A DNA stretch of 64,000 nt, taken from contig CANQQZ010000011.1 of NCBI GenBank assembly GCA_947626135.1, positions 1 to 64,000 on the forward strand, written 5' to 3'. The notes below the pieces were generated by a model. That model searched no databases and was not told where the DNA came from. It was given only the letters and a program-made list of their open reading frames with translations. This DNA is from an uncultured Clostridia bacterium (GTDB lineage Bacteria > Bacillota > Clostridia > UBA1381). The translations under genes were made by a program, and so were the position numbers. The first letter of the stretch is position 1; the number at the start of each line of letters is the position of its first letter. Below, in pieces: positions 11,401 to 20,535 of the stretch.

Positions 11401-14400
11401 GTTGAATTTTTCGACCAATACGATAAAGCTTATAGAATAGGGTCGATCGCGGCAAGTGCGGAGAACAGCGAGATCAACCATTGCTCAAGCCGCGTCGATA
11501 TAACCGTCAGAAACATATACTACGGTGAATATGCAGACGACTGGACTCCCGACTATGATGAATACAGCTATATCGGAGGAATAGTCGGCGCCGCGGGCGC
11601 CGAAGAGCCTTCGCTTGTGAACGACTGCGTAAATACCGGAGCCATAAGTGTAAGCGGTCTACTCAATTACGTGATGAACAGCAACTATGTGGTAGGCGGT
11701 ATAGCGGGATTCGCAAGCGAGGTAAGGCGCTGCGTTAACAGCGGAGAATTTGACGTCAACGGGGTAGAAGCCGCCGGAGGCATTGTCGGAAGCACCGTCT
11801 CTCATAATCTGGAGGATTCACGAGACAACAAGCACGTATTCGGTGAAATCTGGGACTGCGAGAACAGAGGCGAGCTTAAAGTGAAAACCGCAATCCTGTC
11901 AAATGTGGGCATGTATGTTGAATTTATTGGGGTTTATTACGGCGGTATCGTGGGATATGGCGACGCCGTACACCGATGCACAAACAGCGGAAGCATAACG
12001 ATCACGCCCATACCTAACGAGGAGGATTATACGGGGTGGTTTGCGTTCAATGTGGGCGGAATAGCGGGTGCGCTGCTGTTCAGCGACAGAAGCTTCAATA
12101 CCGGTGATATAGACGTCACATTGGAGGCACATGCGCGTACAACCGGTTTATATGTCGGAGGAATAACCGGCAGCCGTAGCACGGCGATTTCGGCTGACAC
12201 GATGCGGGAAAGAGACGTCGGATACAACGCCGTTATATCAAACAGCTGCAACCTCGGAAATATAACGGTTTCGGGAAGCGAGGATGACACCAGACGGAAT
12301 GAGGCTTATGTGGGCGGATTGTTCGGATATATGTCGTCGCTGAACGGCCGTTATTGCCATCCGATGGGCGCTAAGAACAGCTACAGCAACAGCAAAATAA
12401 ATGCAGATGATTTCGGCGCCGATGTGACAGTCGATGGAGTCGGAACGTTTGAAAGCAAAAATGACAGTGTAAAAGACAGTTATTGTGTCAACAGTAAGAC
12501 CGAGTGCCCCGGGGCGAAAAACGTGGGGAATATGAGCGCCTTGAGATCATATGTTAGTGAGGATTGGGATTTAGAATATGTATGGGAGGAGGGTTATTCA
12601 GACAAAACAGGAGAAAACGCACTGCTGCTGAAGACGGGAGGAACATTTGAGGACCCGTTTGAAATTACCTGTTACGACGACCTGGCGACCTTTGCCGGGA
12701 GCGTTAATGGCGGCGTGGGATTTTCCGGCACTTATTTCAGACTGACGAGCGATCTGGAGGTGAATGGAAATGAAACGATGATTGGCGTTGACTCTCACAT
12801 ATTTCACGGTGCATTTGACGGAAACGGGCACACGATTAATCTCACCGGCGACATCGGACAAATAAAAGGCTCGGACGATCAGTATTTCGGATTGTTCGGC
12901 ATCTGCGGCTATTATTCCGAAATAAACAATCTTAGCATTAACGCCGACATAAATATTGAAAATCACAGCAAAGGAGATTCCTATGTCGGCATGGTCGCAG
13001 GATATACCTACGGTATCATTTATAACTGTAATGTGGAATTCAAATGTCACTATTCAAATAATAATACCGGATATATCGGCGGAATTGCGGGACATGCCGT
13101 CAGTGTAACAAACTGTGTGGCAGGCGGAGGTTTTGAGATCAACGCCGATTCGGAGGACTATTATTTGGGCGGTATTGCAGGAGCGATAGACGAAAGAGCC
13201 GCACACTGCGTATCGGATATCGATATTGATGCGTCCGGCTGCTCTGTCGTGGGCGGTATCGTCGGCGTGGGAACCGATATCATCGTGTCCGAATGTTATC
13301 ATACGGGCAATTTGTACAGCGAATTCTCCGTAGGAGGTATTGTCGGAAGAGCCCTTGGAGAGTCGCAGGTTCACGATTGCTTTAACGAGGGTGAAATTAA
13401 TGTCGGCGCGAGCTCCGGCAAAAGCGTGTTCAGACAGGGCGGCGGAATCGTCGGCGAAGCATTCGGAACGGCAATAGATAACTGCTATAATTACGGCAGT
13501 ATGTCAGCACTCAGCCCGGACGGGAGGTGCTACGGCATTTTCGGACTTTATTCGACAAGCGATAACCCGATAGAAGGCAGTCCGAATTTGTCGGAATGGC
13601 CGTATACGGAGGCGAAAAACTCGTTCTATTCGTCCAAGGGCGTGGACGCTACGTACAGAGAGGATGTGTATTCCGTGGCATCCAATTGCAGAGATCTTAC
13701 GGATGCCGATTTTGCCAATCAGGATACGTTCATCGCCTGGGATTTCGACAGCATATGGACGATGGATGAATCGAAGGGGAGACCGGTTCTGAGAAACGCC
13801 GGAAACGCGGAGAACACCCTTGTGCTGCTTGACGGCAGCGGAACGGAGGATAATCCGTATCAAATTCCGACCAGAGCGGCATTTATGGTAATGAAAGGGT
13901 ATATTGACGAGGGCAATCCCACGTCGGGAGTACACTTTAAAATTACCGGAAATATTGATCTTGGCGGCGTAACGCCGGAGGGCGCGCCTCTCAGCGCGGG
14001 ACGTATTACGCCGATAGGAACGCCGATCGGTTCTTCGGAACGGACGTATTACGCATTTGACGGAGTATTGGACGGCGGCGGACATACGCTTTCGGGATTG
14101 TATATTGACGGCTCCGCTTCACAGCGCGCTGGACTGTTCACGCAAATATCCGGTTCGGGCGAAGTGAAAAATCTTACGATTGATAATTCCGTTGTCAAGG
14201 CATCAACATTAGGCAGCTCGGGTATGTTCGCGGGAATATGCGGCGGAACAATATCGACCTGTATCAATAAGGGTACGGTAAGCGCGAACGGAAGCAGTAC
14301 TTTGAGCCTCGTCGGCGGAATAGCGGGAAGCGTTAACGGAAGCGGCGTTATAGAAGAATGCGGCAACGAAGGAACGGTTTCCGGATATACGGCAGGAGGA

Positions 14401-17400
14401 ATTGCCGGAAGCTTTAACGGCAGCAAAATCGCTAACCTGTACAACACCGGCGGGATTTCGGGAAGCAATGCGGCGGGAATCGTTTCGATTCTCGGCGGAG
14501 GACAGTCGGATTCGCCGCTTGTCGTATATAATACCGGAAAGGTTTCCGGCACAAGCACGAGTATGCAGATTGTAAACACCGATTCCGCCTCCGTGCCGAT
14601 TACAGCGTATCTTCCAGGCTCGTCAAGAGACGGCGCCGCGCCGGACGGTACGGATATTACCGTGAAAAATGTCGGCGGGGAAGATATTTCAAGCGGAATA
14701 ATGGCTTATATGCTTAACGATTCGGCTGAGACGGATTATGTCTGGAGACAGCGTCTTTCCGCCGAAGGCAGCCATCCGACGTTTACGGTTGACGACGGAG
14801 CAAAGGTCTACAAAATAACCTTTATGAAGGATGAACAGCAGGATGACGGAAGCTACGCCAAGGCGGTATATCATGAGGAATATGTAAACGCCGACGATGA
14901 GATCGAATATCCCGAAACGCCGACCGATATGCAGTATAAATTCAAGTGGTGGACGGCGGATACTCAAACTATGACCGAATTTGAACCGCCGGTGACAGGC
15001 GATCTGACGCTTTACGCCGTCGGTGAGGAAATGTACGGCTCAAGCGGTAAATTGGGTGATTTTGATACAACGTATTTAACTGAGGGCAGATTTGATTTGT
15101 CGGCACTCGTTGCGTTCGCTCCGTCGCGCGACGGTGAAACCGACAGTACGGCGGAAAAGTTTAAGTATGTCATACTGGACAACAGCGGATGCAGCGGCGC
15201 GTATATTATTGGCGATGAGCTTGTCGTTCCGGCGGGAACGAGCGCGGGACGGTATCAGTTTAAAATAAACGCGAACGAGGTGGTGTCGGAGGATGATTTC
15301 GTGCTGTTCTCTCTGCCGAGCGTGTTTGACATCGAACCGATTACGCTGGACGTTACGGTAACCGTAAAAAAGTGCGAGCAGATGCTCGACGCGCCGAGAC
15401 TACAGGGCAACAGCGCAACGACGATCCGACTTGTACCGGTTACGGCACACGGCGACGTGACCTACGCGATTATGAGCGAGCAGGATTATCTGGCGAATTC
15501 TGCAAATATTGTATGGCAGGACAGCAATGTCTTTACGAAACTGACTCCCGGCACTGCTTATTACGCATGGGTTCAGGCAGCGGGCGACGAAAATTATGAC
15601 AGCGGTATAAGTCCGGTCGGCATGGTATATACGTCCGAGCATACGCATATCTGGAAATACAGCTTTGACGGAAACACCGTATCGGCGCAATGCACCGCGC
15701 TGGAGTGCCCGAACAGGGACGGCGGCAGATATACGATGAGCGCGCCGCAGGAAGACATCGTATACGACGCTCAGCCGCATCCGCCCGTTATAACCGATAC
15801 GCTTGCGACCGACGACATTCCGGCGGTTACATATTATTACAGACCGTTCGGCACGGATAATTATACTGTCGCAGCGGCACCGGTTGATGCGGGTGAGTAC
15901 AGAGTTACAGCGACGGTTGCGGGCTATTCGATGGAGACCGAATACAGCATATCAAAGGCGCATTCGGCATCATTTGAGCAGACGTTATTTGAGCAGACAT
16001 ATTACGGCAGCATCCTTGCCGATATAGAGCTTCCGGCGGGATATACATGGGACGGCGACAGCTCCGGGTCCGTCGGCAGCATAGGCGTGCATACATTCAC
16101 AGCGACATATACTCCGTCAAGTACGGTGAATTATTATGTTGAGCAGGCAAGCGTGATAGTGGAGGTATTGCAGAGACCGGAGAATATTATAAGCGCCGAC
16201 GACGTGGAGATAGACTACGTTAACGAGCAGCTTACCGGCTTTGAAAGCGGCGATTATCTGATAATATGCGGTGATGACGCGTATACCGAAACAGTCGGAG
16301 CGGACGGCGCGATCGGCATAAAGGAACGCTGCATCGGACGGGATGTTGAAATTATAAAGCTGGGACGCAATAATAATTATACCGTCAGCGAGCGAATTAC
16401 CGTATCGATACCCGATAAGAGCGCCGCGCCGGAGGGTCTTGAGACGGTTAAAGCGGACGGCAGCGATTCGCTGACGGGTGAGATTTACGGCGTGAACGAT
16501 ACAATGGAATATTTCTCGCTTGAAACGAAAAAATGGGTCCCGGTCGAATCCGGCGCGGACAGTATAACAGGACTGGCTCCGGGCGCGTACTATATTCGCG
16601 TTAAAGGGAGCGAGACATCGTTCCCGGGCAGAATCGCCAGGGTTATTGTCGGTGTGAAATCGCAGATTATCGCAACATTTATTGACGGCAACGGCAGCAT
16701 TTTAAAAACGGAGATCCTTCCGGACGCAAGTACTCCGACGTATGATATGGGGACGGACCCCATCCCGACAAAGGAAAGCACGGCGCAGTATGACTATACC
16801 TTCGTCGGCTGGGACACGGATATAAACGAGCCGATCGGTATGGACACGATTTATACGGCGCAGTTTGAGAGTATTCTACGCTCATATACGGTAAAATGGA
16901 TCGTAACAGGTTCGGTCAGGAAAACCGAAATGTATAATTACGGCGCGATGCCGGATTACGGCTCCGAGCCGGAGCGCGGGGATAACGACCGGTATTCGTA
17001 TAAATTCAGCGGCTGGACTCCCGAGGTCGGAGATGTTAAAAGTAATGCGGTATATGCGGCGGTATTTGACAGGATACCGAAAACATACAAGGTCACTCTT
17101 AATACGAACGGCGGCGAAATACCGGGCTCGTATAAAACCGAATACACTTTCGGCGAGGGATTAAAGCTTCCCGTGCCGGTGCGCGAACACTATGATTTCC
17201 TCGGCTGGTATGACGGAAACGGAAGCAGATTTACGGAAATCAGCGTTACAGCAACCGGAGATAAGGAATTTAACGCGCGCTGGAAGAGAGTGAGAGAGCG
17301 TGAAACGATTATTGACCCGGGCGAGATCGTGATAGGTTATGAAAATGAAACGCTCGGCGGTTTTGAAAACGGAAAATACCTTGTTGTCTGCGGCGTGCAG

Positions 17401-20136
17401 TCGGAGCTTGTCGATGTAAGCGATGGAACGCTCCCGATTAATGAGGATTATTTCGGCAAGACAATCTACATAACGAGGATTGCGCGCGACGAGAACCATC
17501 TGAACAGCACCCGTATCGCGTTCGCCGTACCCGCGCGCCCGGAAATGCCGGGAGGTATTGCGGCGAAAAGGGCATCGTCGATTGATACGGCGGACGGACA
17601 GATTACGGGATTGAGCGACGCTATGGAATACCGCTCCGCAAGCAATACGGAATGGATCCCAATCGAAAGCGGAGAATCGGAAACAGGTAATCTGACGGCG
17701 GGATTATATTATGTACGCTGCAAGGCGACCGACTCCGCATTCGCGGGTAATGCGGCGGCTGTTACGGTAGGCGTGGAAGGCTATGTTCTGGCGGTCTTTG
17801 TGGACGGTGACGGCAAGGCTGTGAAAATCAAAGCGGTTCGGGAGGGCTCATCACCCGGATATACCGAGACCGACCCCCTTCCGACAAGGCAAAGCACCGT
17901 ACAGTATGAATATACGTTTAACGGCTGGGATAAAAATCCGGACGAACCAATAAGCGAAACAACGGTATATACGGCGCAGTTTGACAGTGTTCTGCGCTCG
18001 TATAAAATAACATGGAGAGTCAACGGCGAAACGAGAGACGAAACGTATCTGTACGGTTCGATGCCGTCATACGGTTCGATTCCCGAAAAGGAAAGCACTG
18101 ACAACCATTCATACGAGTTTGCGGATTGGTACCCGTCGATTATGACGGTATCGAGAGATCAAACATATATTGCCGTATTCAATGAGACAGCGAGGAGGTA
18201 TAAGGTGACGCTTGACCCAAATGGCGGAACGCTCGCGCCGGGCAGCGATATTACAAGCTATACCTGCGGCGAGCCGAGAAACCTGCCGACGGCGAACGAA
18301 ATTAAAAAGAGCGGCTGTGACTTCCTCGGCTGGTATGATGTGGAGGGCAATCATGTCACGCGTATCGAGTCGGACGCAACAGGCGATAAGACGTATACCG
18401 CGCATTGGGATACAACGGTGACAAAGGAGGACATTATTTCCGAAAGCGATGTTGTAACCGATTATGAGGCGGAGACGCTCGGCAATTTTGAGGACGGGGA
18501 TTATCTTATAGTTCTCGAAAATCTGCTGCTGTCGGTGACGGTCACGAACGGCACGATTCCGATAAAGGAAATATACTTCGGACGCGATATACAAATCATT
18601 AAAAAGGCAAGCGACGGCTATCACACTGACAGCGATCCCATAACGGTCAGCGTGAAGGAACGCCCTGCCGCGCCGGACGGAATTACAGTTAACCGCGCCG
18701 CGGATGATAACTCCGCAGATGGCGCGATGATCGGCGTTACGTCGGATATGGAATACCGCAGGGCAAAAACTGACGAATGGATCCCGGTTGAAAGCGGACA
18801 GACGCGTATAGACGGGTTGGAACCCGGCACATACTATGTGCGCATAAAGCAAAGCGGCGAGGAGTTCCACGGACGTTCAAAGATAGTCGTTGTGGGGATT
18901 GCAGGTAAGGTTACAGCGGCGTTTATTGACGGCGACGACAATTTGTTATATGAAGATCATATAGCTCCGGGCTCAGCGCCGGAATATCATGGCACAACTC
19001 CGACAAAGTCGGAAACGGACGCTTACCGATACGAGTTCAGCGGCTGGGACAAGGATATAACACAGCCCTTAACTGCCGATACGGTTTTCATGGCACAGTT
19101 TGCAGAAATTCCGAAAACATACAGCGTAATACTTAACCCGAACGGCGGAACGATTGCCGATGGATATGATATAACCGAATATACCTACGGCGATGCGGTC
19201 AGACTGCCGGACGCGGATCATGTAACGCGCGGCGGCTTCGTCTTAGCCGGATGGTATGACGGAAACGGACGGCTTATGACGGAAATCCCGCAATACAGCG
19301 TTGGCGACGTGGAATATACAGCAGGCTGGACAGCGTCAACGGATGAACCGCAGACAACGGATGAACCGCAGACGACGGATGAACCGCAGACAACGGATGA
19401 GCCGCAGACGACGGATGAGCCCGACGCGACTGCATCACCCACGCCAACGCGCAGACCGTCATACGGCGGCGGGGGAGGCGGAGGAGGCGGAGCCGGCGGA
19501 AACGCGGCACCAACATCCAAGCCCACGGCTACAGCCGCGCCGGAAACGACCAAAGTGCCGGGCGCGACGGGAGCACCCGACAAAACGGCTGGGGGACCCG
19601 GATCCGTTACAGGTCAGGTATTCGAAGACGTGCCTGCCGATTACTGGGCATACAGTTATATTATGGACCTCTACAACGTGGGTATCATAAACGGCGAGAC
19701 AGCTACATTGTTCGTTCCCGACGGAAATGTGACCAGAGCGGAATTCGCCAAGATGGCGGTAATGCTGTTCGGTCTGACGGCGCACAGCGAGGATTCGCAG
19801 TTCGCTGATGTAACGGCAGGCGACTGGTATGCGCCATACGTAGCAGCGGCAGCCGAGGCCGGAATAGTGAACGGCACGAGCGAGACGACGTTCAGCCCGA
19901 ATGACAACATCACGCGCGAACAGATCGCGGCGATAATCGGCAGACAGATGAGATGGACATCCGGGAACGCGGCGGCATACAGCGACGCGGCTTCCATTGA
20001 GGCATATGCGCTGCCGTATGTAAACGGCTTGACTGAGCAGGGAATTTTGACCGGAGACAACGGAATGTTCAGACCGAAGGACAATTCCACGAGAGCCGAA
20101 GCCGCGGCAATAATCGCCAGAGTGAAGAATCACTAA
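8461..20136 (+). CDS. Giant SLH-anchored surface adhesin with GLUG and InlB-type repeats
   Basis: Start chosen at ATG 8461 (MKKRLIGLFIVL signal peptide) because AAGGAGGG sits just before it; an upstream in-frame ATG at 8416 overlaps the previous gene. The product is 3891 aa. The first half (to about nt 14800) has about five modules of GLUG-like repeats ('GGIAGxNxGxIxxCxNxG'), several opening with 'GTxDNPYQI' and closing with a 'WDFxxxW' block. Next come a Listeria-Bacteroides (Flg_new/InlB B-type) repeat, MBG/Ig-like units, and three long tandem repeats (16180-19334) containing 'FLGWYDGNG' InlB-like units. A TDEPQT linker and a Gly-rich stretch precede three C-terminal SLH domains (FEDVPADYWAY, FADVTAGDWYAPY, and a third), which bind pyruvylated wall polymers. 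It follows the 2576-aa gene by 13 bp, clearly one operon. Likely an S-layer-associated adhesin; the ligand is unknown. Confidence 0.9.
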   Translation: MKKRLIGLFIVLSMLTGLVPGITVNADALDGVAGLGQSWSPYELNGASEIKTVADYINSNDTTDIYITVKKNIDASDLSDFKGFGSESHPFNGHFAGNGYTITANISGSGKYSGLFPYIGEEGTVQGITLAGSVTETIDPGNDFFVGGIAGENKGEITGCTNTASILAQHADGDYTILAGIAGYNYGTIQGCRNMGVVGTTDDSNDGVLPTLAAAGITGANYGESSQKPAQVLNCENIRTVSAPGGCAGIAIAANKFTTIKDCKNSGEIKSGNNVAAGIICEARTDGSGVIESCTNTANITAGGKTAGGIAASVYDTDISKCSNSGDVTGSWENDGNRIGGIVGDAASGNIYMSDNSGTVTANSRIGSSVGGIAGEFGYTDQSFVIDSCYNAGRVNCEGIGYVGGIVGINYGSDIYNIYNIGAISAKGEQRHATTIDGDGNVSETEGMMDGITRVGGIAGGIMPRNSNAPFIKFAYNAGELTITNDEGTDSAAGGIVGVNETDSAGKIKGSYESCYYENDSAESADGEGDKTGGLTPEEMLLEESYEGWDFHFTWEIIEDLPKFNVSGRYSGSPIMLNKGDLEIIAQGVQNGNTYIGKYFATNDDIELGDDWTPIGSAGAPFMGTFDGKGHTVKFSISTGGKYNGLFGYIGSRGRARNIVTGGTIEITLDEASYTGAIAGFNEGTVEGCEAKTKITVTGNTSGTIYVGGLVGYNSGGTISQNSVGGSGADRLTVTSDNGTLYAGGIVGCNILEGVVKNNYSLMDVSADGSGAVTGLLAGTLSDNSPVENCFQYYSGYSTSKNMVSEGGPYISCYYLSGTRGSDGGIEYDDFKNKSTFVGWDFTNVWKMGSKYPILKELKEEQTTVEIELNGQGTQDNPYQITSAQDLKTLQAYVNEAKQPATGLYFKLMSSIDLDGKLLNEWTPIGNSSGCSFEGYFDGGGHTISGLYVNKLGTEWEYAGLFGGIKDARISNLTVEGEIHVEFFDQYDKAYRIGSIAASAENSEINHCSSRVDITVRNIYYGEYADDWTPDYDEYSYIGGIVGAAGAEEPSLVNDCVNTGAISVSGLLNYVMNSNYVVGGIAGFASEVRRCVNSGEFDVNGVEAAGGIVGSTVSHNLEDSRDNKHVFGEIWDCENRGELKVKTAILSNVGMYVEFIGVYYGGIVGYGDAVHRCTNSGSITITPIPNEEDYTGWFAFNVGGIAGALLFSDRSFNTGDIDVTLEAHARTTGLYVGGITGSRSTAISADTMRERDVGYNAVISNSCNLGNITVSGSEDDTRRNEAYVGGLFGYMSSLNGRYCHPMGAKNSYSNSKINADDFGADVTVDGVGTFESKNDSVKDSYCVNSKTECPGAKNVGNMSALRSYVSEDWDLEYVWEEGYSDKTGENALLLKTGGTFEDPFEITCYDDLATFAGSVNGGVGFSGTYFRLTSDLEVNGNETMIGVDSHIFHGAFDGNGHTINLTGDIGQIKGSDDQYFGLFGICGYYSEINNLSINADINIENHSKGDSYVGMVAGYTYGIIYNCNVEFKCHYSNNNTGYIGGIAGHAVSVTNCVAGGGFEINADSEDYYLGGIAGAIDERAAHCVSDIDIDASGCSVVGGIVGVGTDIIVSECYHTGNLYSEFSVGGIVGRALGESQVHDCFNEGEINVGASSGKSVFRQGGGIVGEAFGTAIDNCYNYGSMSALSPDGRCYGIFGLYSTSDNPIEGSPNLSEWPYTEAKNSFYSSKGVDATYREDVYSVASNCRDLTDADFANQDTFIAWDFDSIWTMDESKGRPVLRNAGNAENTLVLLDGSGTEDNPYQIPTRAAFMVMKGYIDEGNPTSGVHFKITGNIDLGGVTPEGAPLSAGRITPIGTPIGSSERTYYAFDGVLDGGGHTLSGLYIDGSASQRAGLFTQISGSGEVKNLTIDNSVVKASTLGSSGMFAGICGGTISTCINKGTVSANGSSTLSLVGGIAGSVNGSGVIEECGNEGTVSGYTAGGIAGSFNGSKIANLYNTGGISGSNAAGIVSILGGGQSDSPLVVYNTGKVSGTSTSMQIVNTDSASVPITAYLPGSSRDGAAPDGTDITVKNVGGEDISSGIMAYMLNDSAETDYVWRQRLSAEGSHPTFTVDDGAKVYKITFMKDEQQDDGSYAKAVYHEEYVNADDEIEYPETPTDMQYKFKWWTADTQTMTEFEPPVTGDLTLYAVGEEMYGSSGKLGDFDTTYLTEGRFDLSALVAFAPSRDGETDSTAEKFKYVILDNSGCSGAYIIGDELVVPAGTSAGRYQFKINANEVVSEDDFVLFSLPSVFDIEPITLDVTVTVKKCEQMLDAPRLQGNSATTIRLVPVTAHGDVTYAIMSEQDYLANSANIVWQDSNVFTKLTPGTAYYAWVQAAGDENYDSGISPVGMVYTSEHTHIWKYSFDGNTVSAQCTALECPNRDGGRYTMSAPQEDIVYDAQPHPPVITDTLATDDIPAVTYYYRPFGTDNYTVAAAPVDAGEYRVTATVAGYSMETEYSISKAHSASFEQTLFEQTYYGSILADIELPAGYTWDGDSSGSVGSIGVHTFTATYTPSSTVNYYVEQASVIVEVLQRPENIISADDVEIDYVNEQLTGFESGDYLIICGDDAYTETVGADGAIGIKERCIGRDVEIIKLGRNNNYTVSERITVSIPDKSAAPEGLETVKADGSDSLTGEIYGVNDTMEYFSLETKKWVPVESGADSITGLAPGAYYIRVKGSETSFPGRIARVIVGVKSQIIATFIDGNGSILKTEILPDASTPTYDMGTDPIPTKESTAQYDYTFVGWDTDINEPIGMDTIYTAQFESILRSYTVKWIVTGSVRKTEMYNYGAMPDYGSEPERGDNDRYSYKFSGWTPEVGDVKSNAVYAAVFDRIPKTYKVTLNTNGGEIPGSYKTEYTFGEGLKLPVPVREHYDFLGWYDGNGSRFTEISVTATGDKEFNARWKRVRERETIIDPGEIVIGYENETLGGFENGKYLVVCGVQSELVDVSDGTLPINEDYFGKTIYITRIARDENHLNSTRIAFAVPARPEMPGGIAAKRASSIDTADGQITGLSDAMEYRSASNTEWIPIESGESETGNLTAGLYYVRCKATDSAFAGNAAAVTVGVEGYVLAVFVDGDGKAVKIKAVREGSSPGYTETDPLPTRQSTVQYEYTFNGWDKNPDEPISETTVYTAQFDSVLRSYKITWRVNGETRDETYLYGSMPSYGSIPEKESTDNHSYEFADWYPSIMTVSRDQTYIAVFNETARRYKVTLDPNGGTLAPGSDITSYTCGEPRNLPTANEIKKSGCDFLGWYDVEGNHVTRIESDATGDKTYTAHWDTTVTKEDIISESDVVTDYEAETLGNFEDGDYLIVLENLLLSVTVTNGTIPIKEIYFGRDIQIIKKASDGYHTDSDPITVSVKERPAAPDGITVNRAADDNSADGAMIGVTSDMEYRRAKTDEWIPVESGQTRIDGLEPGTYYVRIKQSGEEFHGRSKIVVVGIAGKVTAAFIDGDDNLLYEDHIAPGSAPEYHGTTPTKSETDAYRYEFSGWDKDITQPLTADTVFMAQFAEIPKTYSVILNPNGGTIADGYDITEYTYGDAVRLPDADHVTRGGFVLAGWYDGNGRLMTEIPQYSVGDVEYTAGWTASTDEPQTTDEPQTTDEPQTTDEPQTTDEPDATASPTPTRRPSYGGGGGGGGGAGGNAAPTSKPTATAAPETTKVPGATGAPDKTAGGPGSVTGQVFEDVPADYWAYSYIMDLYNVGIINGETATLFVPDGNVTRAEFAKMAVMLFGLTAHSEDSQFADVTAGDWYAPYVAAAAEAGIVNGTSETTFSPNDNITREQIAAIIGRQMRWTSGNAAAYSDAASIEAYALPYVNGLTEQGILTGDNGMFRPKDNSTRAEAAAIIARVKNH
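16180..19334 (+). repeat. Three long tandem repeats inside the SLH adhesin gene
   Basis: Copies start near 16180 (ENIISADDVEIDY), 17303 (TIIDPGEIVIGY) and 18427 (EDIISESDVVTDY). Each copy runs through a conserved 'MEY...W.P.ESG....G...G.YY.R' block, a 'FxDGxG' block and InlB-like 'GWD/GWYDG' units. The first two are about 375 codons; the third is shorter because one internal unit (the 'SYxxxWxVxG...' block) is missing. The copies are diverged at the DNA level, so this is an old duplication. Confidence 0.85.
19339..19413 (+). repeat. 15-bp tandem repeat encoding TDEPQ linker
   Basis: Five 15-bp units (ACGGATGAACCGCAG with A/G wobble changes) encode repeated TDEPQ. This is an extended acidic spacer before the Gly-rich stretch and the SLH domains. 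It probably spans the wall and may vary in length between strains. Confidence 0.85.
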
Positions 20137-20142
20137 AATAAT

Positions 20143-20162
20143 AAAAACCACCAGTGGTTTTT
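20143..20162 (+). terminator. Intrinsic terminator of the giant-protein operon
   Basis: AAAAACCAC (20143-20151) pairs with GTGGTTTTT (20154-20162), ending in a T-run, 6 bp after the SLH gene's stop codon. Confidence 0.75.
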
Positions 20163-20194
20163 ATGCTGGGGAATTTAAAAATCATCTTTAACTA

Positions 20195-20226
20195 TTGACT
20201 TGTCCATAGGTGAACTAAAATATACT
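20195..20226 (+). promoter_or_regulatory. Promoter with 20-bp spacer and dyad, twin of 530-560
   Basis: TTGACT (20195-20200) and TATACT (20221-20226) with a 20-bp spacer that contains GTCCA-N4-TGAAC. The stretch TTGACTTGTYCATRGGTGRAC is shared with the promoter before the giant operon. This suggests one regulator, perhaps MerR-like, for both units. The regulator is not in the window. Confidence 0.5.
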
Positions 20227-20331
20227 GTACGTGCGCGGTAAGCGACCGTTCCGCAGGCTGCGATACGCACTGATTTTGCGGATAAACAGCGCAATGAGGA
20301 TTGAAATAATTGTAAAAAATTGATTTTTCTA

Positions 20332-20361
20332 TTGACGTACAAGGCTTTGGGCTTGTATAAT
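20332..20361 (+). promoter_or_regulatory. Sigma-A promoter for DUF308/K+ channel operon
   Basis: TTGACG (20332-20337) and TATAAT (20356-20361), 18-bp spacer. It is the proximal of two tandem promoters and lies about 30 bp before the first hairpin of the folded leader. Confidence 0.65.
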
Positions 20362-20391
20362 AACGGTATGTATTATAAAAAATATACAAAC

Positions 20392-20519
20392 TGCGCCCGG
20401 GCAGCCGGGCGCATGAACGGAGATTGACGGAGATTTTTCGGAGGAGGGGGTGACATAGTAATTTGCGTCAGAACCCGTTCGAAATTATTTTAACGGCTGC
20501 CGCACGGAATGCGGGCAGC
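20392..20519 (+). promoter_or_regulatory. Structured 5' leader (three hairpins), candidate cis-regulatory RNA
   Basis: Hairpin 1: TGCGCCCGG (20392-20400) with CCGGGCGCA (20405-20413), GCAG loop. Hairpin 2: GAACGG (20415-20420) with CCGTTC (20475-20480), and inside it TGACG (20425-20429) with CGTCA (20466-20470), enclosing a large purine-rich loop with GGAGGAGGGGG. Hairpin 3: GCTGCCGCA (20496-20504) with TGCGGGCAGC (20510-20519), one bulge, just upstream of the ribosome site. It does not match a riboswitch class I recognise. With only three short elements between promoter and gene, leader control of translation is plausible but unproven. Confidence 0.5.
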
Positions 20520-20535
20520 GGAAAGGAATAAAAAA

